From positions 1 through 8,190 of the forward strand of contig JAHEOI010000370.1 of NCBI GenBank assembly GCA_018610125.1: a DNA stretch of 8,190 nucleotides, in the 5' to 3' direction. Made by a program: the position numbers and the translations under genes. The notes under the pieces were generated by a model, which had not been told where the DNA came from, did no database searches, and saw only the letters and a list, made by a program, of their open reading frames with translations. How positions within the stretch are numbered: position 1 is the stretch's first letter; each line of letters starts with the position of its first letter. Positions 5,410 through 8,190 of the stretch are shown here, one piece after another. This stretch comes from Verrucomicrobiota bacterium. Its GTDB lineage: Bacteria; Verrucomicrobiota; Verrucomicrobiia; Limisphaerales; JAHEOI01.

Positions 5410-7509
5410 CTAGCGCCTTCGATCCGGGTCGGAGCCCCGTACAGGGGACCGGCCCACCTCCGATGGTTCATGATTGTCTCCGTTATCGGAGTCATTGCTG
5501 CTGCTTCTCGTGCTGCTACTACGGCTGTTCCGTGCGGGTGACGACTGCCGCGCCGGCTTTGGGGCCTCTGTCGGGGAGCTCGAAGTAATCGACGATTCCG
5601 AGGAACGGACCGAGGATGAGGAGCGGGTTGCGCTTGTGGAGGAGGCGCGCCGACTGGGTGATGTTTGCGATCGGGCTGATCCGGTTCGGTCGTTGTCCCT
5701 TTGTCGGTCGTTGTCCCTTTGTGAATGGCGATTCAGGCGAGCTCGGCGGGCCGGGTCGGATTCGCGCCGTAGCGAGCGATGTCGCGAAGCGTTGCGTAGG
5801 GATCGGTTGTTGTCGGCTTCTCTTTCCGGATCGGAATCGCGGACGATGGCTTGTTTATCGCGTTCGCCTGCGGGGGAGAGGTTTCCATTCCGGTAATGGG
5901 TTCGGCGGGTGGTCCAGCGACGTTCACCGCGACGTTTTTCCCGATAAGGCGCCTCCTCGACGATCCGCTGCAAGCGCCTTTCGAGTCGCCGGGAGGGCGT
6001 CTCCTTCTCTTGCCTCGGCGGTGACTGGCCTTGGGAAGCGGTTTTGGTCACCTCCTCGGGCTGGTCGGTTGGGGATTCTTTCGAGGATGTCACGTGTGTG
6101 CCCGTTCGCTTTTGTTTTACCGGGGTTTTTGGCGGCGGAGGTCGATGCTCAATCGTGCCGCGGTAAACCACCAATTGACCGTCTCGCCTCTCAATGTGGC
6201 CCGGCTTGACATAATCTCCCGCTTCCGTCAGGTCACGAACTTGGACTCTTGCCGGATGGTCACCCCGATCCGGTGTGACCGCGTCGGGGTCAATGCCGTG
6301 ATTTGCCACGATCCGTTCGCGTCGATGCTCAAAGCGATAATGCGGGCGAGTGAGCCGGTAAATTGAATCCCTCAAATGGCGGGAGGCAACATGATAATGG
6401 AAATGACGCCGGGTTAGATAATCGGATTTGAGAAATGTGTATGCCCGTGGTGAGAGCGGTAAGGAGTGATGCCGGTCCAGAGGCTTGCCGCGATAACAGA
6501 GGCCTTGTTGGGGCCGATAGTGGGTTCGGGGAGGTAGAGGCGCCCAGCCGCAATATGGCGGTCCGGACCGCCAGGCGACCCAAGCCGGTGCCCATGTATC
6601 GCCCGGTTTCCAAAGCCATCCGCGTTTGGGATGATCGTACCAGCGGCCGTAATGGAAGGTAATCCATCCCCAAGGGTAATCCGATTGCCAGTACCATCCG
6701 TAATCGGTGTAGAGCCAGCGTCCGCGGTCATGATAAGGACGCCAGTCCGATCGGATCAGGGTGACCGACGGCTTCCAGCAGGCGCCGTAGCGCTCGGTTC
6801 GGTGCCATTGGCCATACGGCACAAGGTATCGATAAAATCGCCGGTCTTTAATGATGACCGGTTCTTCCTTGGTGGACTCGGCGGATTCCGAATAGCTTGC
6901 ACTGGATGGTGCCCGTCCCTGTGCGGCTTCATTGGTGGAAGGGGCAAGATTGCGTAACCGGCTTTGGAGATTGGTTACCGAAGAGGAGGTAGCCCAGTCT
7001 TGATTCGTGAGGCCTTTTGACCTCTTTTTCGTCTTAGCGAACCGCATCGCTTCGATAACGGATTTCGGGACGCCCTTGTCGTGCAGATAGAGGATCTCTT
7101 CCACGTTTAGGTCATAACTCGTTCCGCTGTTGGTGACCTGATTCAGCAACGCTGCTTCGGTCGCATTTGATTGAACAAGCTCGAGCACCGTTTGAACTTT
7201 GGGGGAAAGATCGAGGTCGGAGGGGGGGCGGTTCTGACCGCCGGAACGGCTTGCTTTACCCTTTGGCTCGGATGTGTCCTTGTCGGCCGCGACAGTCTCA
7301 GTGTAAGCGAAGACGCGGCGATCCAGGGTCGGCTTGGGAGGCGGTTCACCGCGATCATTGGACCGATTTGATTTCGACTGCTCGATTGGCGCGGGGTCGA
7401 AGTTCCCTGATTGGCACCCTGCCACCCATGGCAGGAGCGCCGCAATCGCCCCAATCGCGAGTCCGTTCCCGAGCCTGTCTAAACCCGAAATGGTTTTTGG
7501 CCTTTTCAT
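5410..7509 (-). CDS. Large exported lipoprotein with Trp/Tyr-rich DUF6600-like domain and basic disordered tail
   Basis: A 699-residue putative lipoprotein. Residues 1-31 form a signal peptide (basic start, hydrophobic 'GLAIGAIAALLPWVAG') with lipobox VAGC, placing the lipidated Cys at 32. Residues 33-95 look disordered. Residues about 98-160 hold a helical module ('SPKVQTVLELVQ', 'SYDLNVEEILYLHDKGVP', 'VIEAM'). Residues 225-328 form a striking aromatic domain ('PYGQWHR', 'ACWKPSV', 'GRWLYTDYGWYWQSDYPWGW', 'FHYGRWYDHPKRGWLWKP', 'WAPAWVAWRSG', 'YCGWAPLPP'), resembling DUF6600 proteins. From memory, the helical module plus this domain is common in Verrucomicrobiota. A His/Arg/Tyr-rich linker (330-460) and a strongly basic Arg/Ser/Glu-rich tail (470-699) follow; the tail contains 'QRDNDR' twice in tandem. 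The ATG at 7509 is preferred over a GTG three codons upstream because GAAGG at 7522-7518 sits 8 nt before it. It probably acts at the cell envelope. Its molecular function is unknown to me. Confidence 0.83.
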   Translation of the reverse strand: MKRPKTISGLDRLGNGLAIGAIAALLPWVAGCQSGNFDPAPIEQSKSNRSNDRGEPPPKPTLDRRVFAYTETVAADKDTSEPKGKASRSGGQNRPPSDLDLSPKVQTVLELVQSNATEAALLNQVTNSGTSYDLNVEEILYLHDKGVPKSVIEAMRFAKTKKRSKGLTNQDWATSSSVTNLQSRLRNLAPSTNEAAQGRAPSSASYSESAESTKEEPVIIKDRRFYRYLVPYGQWHRTERYGACWKPSVTLIRSDWRPYHDRGRWLYTDYGWYWQSDYPWGWITFHYGRWYDHPKRGWLWKPGDTWAPAWVAWRSGPPYCGWAPLPPRTHYRPQQGLCYRGKPLDRHHSLPLSPRAYTFLKSDYLTRRHFHYHVASRHLRDSIYRLTRPHYRFEHRRERIVANHGIDPDAVTPDRGDHPARVQVRDLTEAGDYVKPGHIERRDGQLVVYRGTIEHRPPPPKTPVKQKRTGTHVTSSKESPTDQPEEVTKTASQGQSPPRQEKETPSRRLERRLQRIVEEAPYREKRRGERRWTTRRTHYRNGNLSPAGERDKQAIVRDSDPEREADNNRSLRNASRHRSLRRESDPARRARLNRHSQRDNDRQRDNDRTGSARSQTSPSRRASSTSATRSSSSVRSSESSITSSSPTEAPKPARQSSPARNSRSSSTRSSSNDSDNGDNHEPSEVGRSPVRGSDPDRRR
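5687..5722. repeat. Perfect 18-bp tandem duplication within the lipoprotein gene
   Basis: CGGTCGTTGTCCCTTTGT occurs twice without a gap (5687-5704 and 5705-5722). On the coding (-) strand it encodes six residues per copy, giving 'QRDNDR' twice in the disordered basic tail. The identity is exact at DNA level, including third codon positions, so the duplication is likely recent. Its length is a multiple of three, so copy-number change would keep the frame. Confidence 0.95.
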
Positions 7510-7515
7510 AGCCTT

Positions 7516-7522
7516 CACCTTC
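7516..7522 (-). promoter_or_regulatory. Ribosome binding site of the lipoprotein gene
   Basis: Read on the - strand, GAAGGTG ends just ahead of the start, with GAAGG 8 nt before the ATG at 7509. A GTG start at 7518 would overlap this site, which argues for the ATG. Confidence 0.6.
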
Positions 7523-7573
7523 TATTCCGTATCTCCAGCCAAGCGGGGCCTCAACCCGGCCCGGTCTTCTCGG

Positions 7574-7628
7574 TGGCCAACCCGCTAAAAGAGGTCAAAT
7601 CCTCAGCAAAATGGCCAACCTCTGCTGA
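7574..7628. repeat. Direct repeat and nested inverted repeats upstream of the lipoprotein gene
   Basis: TGGCCAACC occurs at 7574-7582 and 7612-7620, 38 bp start to start. Around the second copy there are two short perfect inverted repeats: AGAGGT (7590-7595) with ACCTCT (7618-7623), and TCAGCA (7603-7608) with TGCTGA (7623-7628). They lie in the probable 5' leader of the leftward transcript, so they could be a regulator site or RNA structure. The arms are short, so chance occurrence is not excluded. Confidence 0.35.
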
Positions 7629-7636
7629 TCTGGTTC

Positions 7637-7667
7637 AATGTAACACATCATCGGCTTCCTTCAGCAA
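7637..7667 (-). promoter_or_regulatory. Candidate promoter of the lipoprotein gene
   Basis: On the - strand, TTGCTG (7667-7662) is followed after 19 nt by TACATT (7642-7637). The latter is preceded by TGT, giving an extended -10 (TG-n-TACATT). Transcription would begin near 7630 and leave a leader of about 120 nt. The -10 matches the consensus only in part. Confidence 0.3.
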
Positions 7668-7679
7668 GTGAGTTGTCGC

Positions 7680-7718
7680 AAAAAAACAAGCCGATCCTGC
7701 CGCGGCGGTAAGGTCGGC
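7680..7718 (-). terminator. Intrinsic-terminator-like hairpin on the - strand
   Basis: Read leftward, GCCGACC (7718-7712) pairs with GGATCGGC (7697-7690) with one bulged base. The stem extends by an A-T pair inward, around a GC-rich loop (7710-7699). It is followed by TTG and then seven T (7686-7680). This is a good intrinsic terminator by shape. It lies upstream of the candidate lipoprotein promoter, so it would stop a leftward transcript coming from the right, or act as an attenuator if the promoter is further right. Confidence 0.55.
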
Positions 7719-7745
7719 AATCTTCTGCCGAGCGTTTATTTTTTT
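7714..7745 (+). terminator. Intrinsic-terminator-like hairpin on the + strand
   Basis: TCGGCA (7714-7719) and TGCCGA (7726-7731) form a perfect 6-bp stem with a 6-nt loop. After GCG comes TTTATTTTTTT (7735-7745). The left arm is the same segment used by the - strand terminator stem, so the two hairpins exclude each other. No + strand gene ends just upstream. It may protect the downstream gene from read-through, end a short RNA, or be part of an attenuator. Confidence 0.45.
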
Positions 7746-7754
7746 CTCGCTTTT

Positions 7755-7781
7755 TTGTCCGAATCGTGTAATGTGGATAAT
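7755..7781 (+). promoter_or_regulatory. Candidate promoter of the Cys-rich exported protein gene
   Basis: TTGTCC (7755-7760) and GATAAT (7776-7781, five of six matches to TATAAT) are separated by 15 nt. TAATTA at 7778-7783 would give 17 nt. The surrounding DNA is AT-rich with T-runs just upstream. Transcription would start near 7788, leaving a leader of about 40 nt. Confidence 0.35.
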
Positions 7782-7828
7782 TATTATCGAGAACGGAAAA
7801 CATACAATATTAAACACAAAAGCACCAT

Positions 7829-8190
7829 ATGAAAACAAAAATACATCAGCTTGTTGCCGCCTGGTTGGTTCCGGTTCTGCTCGTGGCGTTGATGCCGGCT
7901 GGCATCCAAACGGTCGGCGCCGCTTCGAACTGTTACGATATGCCTAGCCACCCAACGTTCAAGGTGAGATGCGAATGCTCGGATCGCTTGCAACTGGAAT
8001 GCTACCCCGATCGACAGGTGATAAAGGAGGATTACAGTCGATGTAGACCTGATGGCGAGGAAGTCGTCATCTGCAATACCGAGCGCCGACAGGTGGGCAC
8101 GCTGACGGCGTGTGACGGGACGGTTAACATGGGTGGTGTGGAGCGATGCTTCCTTGCGGTCGGAGCGCAGACGGTCAGCGGAGCCGGTGC
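7829..8190 (+). CDS. Exported cysteine-rich protein of unknown function (3' end cut off)
   Basis: From the ATG at 7829 the frame stays open for 120 codons to the right edge. Residues 1-32 look like a signal peptide: basic start 'MKTKIHQ', hydrophobic 'LVAAWLVPVLLVALMPAG', and likely cleavage near 'TVGAA'. The mature part has eight Cys (35, 48, 50, 58, 72, 82, 95, 107), including Cys48-Glu-Cys50 ('VRCECSD'). The spacing in the later part is fairly even, about 10-14 residues, which suggests disulfides formed outside the cytoplasm or a repeated small fold. No lipobox is clear: Cys35 follows 'AASN', which is a poor match. No ribosome site precedes the ATG, and the leader is A-rich, so initiation may rely on an unstructured leader. 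I do not recognise the family. Coding is supported by the signal peptide, the promoter-like sequence and the absence of stops, but the protein is incomplete here. Confidence 0.72.
   Translation, partial: MKTKIHQLVAAWLVPVLLVALMPAGIQTVGAASNCYDMPSHPTFKVRCECSDRLQLECYPDRQVIKEDYSRCRPDGEEVVICNTERRQVGTLTACDGTVNMGGVERCFLAVGAQTVSGAG

Larger units (their letters stand above)
7510..7828. other. Divergent intergenic region, regulatory, no convincing gene
   Basis: This stretch of 319 nt separates the leftward lipoprotein gene from the rightward Cys-rich gene. The left part is GC-balanced and carries a 9-bp direct repeat and two overlapping inverted repeats. The middle has a hairpin cluster with an A-run on its left and T-runs on its right. 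The right part (7735-7828) is strongly AT-rich. Open frames here (for example - strand 7838-7635) begin with TTG, run through the hairpins and have no ribosome site, so I do not call them. A short untranslated RNA ending at one of the hairpins is possible but not shown. Confidence 0.6.

Noticed and set aside
5337..5495. N-terminal extension of the YkgJ protein up to 5495
   Set aside because: The extra 53 residues overlap the end of the lipoprotein gene and lack family character; the conserved Cys motif begins right after the ATG at 5336.
5474..6209. Two long overlapping + strand open frames opposite the lipoprotein tail
   Set aside because: They arise because the Arg/Ser-rich coding strand avoids stops on its complement; the products are Arg/Leu/Ser-rich with no domain or ribosome site.
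7635..7838. A - strand frame of 67 codons with a hydrophobic start in the divergent region
   Set aside because: It begins with TTG over the start of the + strand gene, has no ribosome site and runs through the terminator-like hairpins.
7784..7993. A - strand frame of 69 codons opposite the Cys-rich gene
   Set aside because: It is antisense to the signal peptide and Cys pattern of the + strand frame, which is the better coding candidate.
1..8190. tRNA, rRNA, CRISPR array, insertion sequence or attachment site
   Set aside because: No cloverleaf-like segment, spaced repeat array, transposase motif or terminal inverted repeats could be seen by eye; the only tandem repeat is the 18-bp one within a gene.

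Overview
The window holds four membrane-protein genes on the + strand (bases 1-4874), two genes on the - strand (4965-7509) and the start of a further + strand gene (7829 to the right edge). It ends inside genes on both sides. Base composition looks like a middling GC of about 55% by eye. The best hint of host is the lipoprotein gene at 5410-7509. It pairs a short helical 'YNL..eqI.yL.d.GV...VI.AM' module with a very Trp/Tyr/Gly-rich domain resembling DUF6600. From memory, that combination is typical of Verrucomicrobiota, and the small YkgJ-type cysteine-cluster protein beside it also fits. The phylum assignment is therefore an inference from family recall and was not searched.

Bases 1-4874 are the 3' part of an operon for a multisubunit cation/proton antiporter of the Mrp/Mnh type. 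It contains three consecutive, different paralogs of the proton-channel subunit family (Proton_antipo_M; MrpA/MrpD and NuoL/M/N relatives), with a 72-residue two-helix protein inserted before the third. Spacing is tight: 22 nt, then 37 nt, then a 14 nt overlap. This suggests co-transcription and assembly of the products into one inner-membrane complex that exchanges H+ for Na+ or another cation. The smaller Mrp subunits (B, C, E, F, G) are not visible and may lie to the left. No hydrogenase, NADH-module or DUF2309 gene is in view, so other coupled complexes cannot be excluded.

Bases 4875-4964 separate convergent genes and contain a compact C(UUCG)G hairpin. Bases 4965-7509 (- strand) encode a large exported lipoprotein with a highly basic, Arg/Ser-rich tail, followed 73 nt later by a 123-residue cysteine-cluster protein. 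The tail carries a perfect 18-bp tandem duplication.

Bases 7510-7828 form a divergent, AT-rich regulatory region. It contains direct and inverted repeats, candidate promoters on both strands, and a hairpin cluster flanked by an A-run on the left and a T-run on the right. Two of these hairpins share one arm and so cannot form together, which is the layout of an attenuator or of back-to-back terminators. To the right begins an exported cysteine-rich protein (8 Cys in the 120 visible codons) that I do not recognise.
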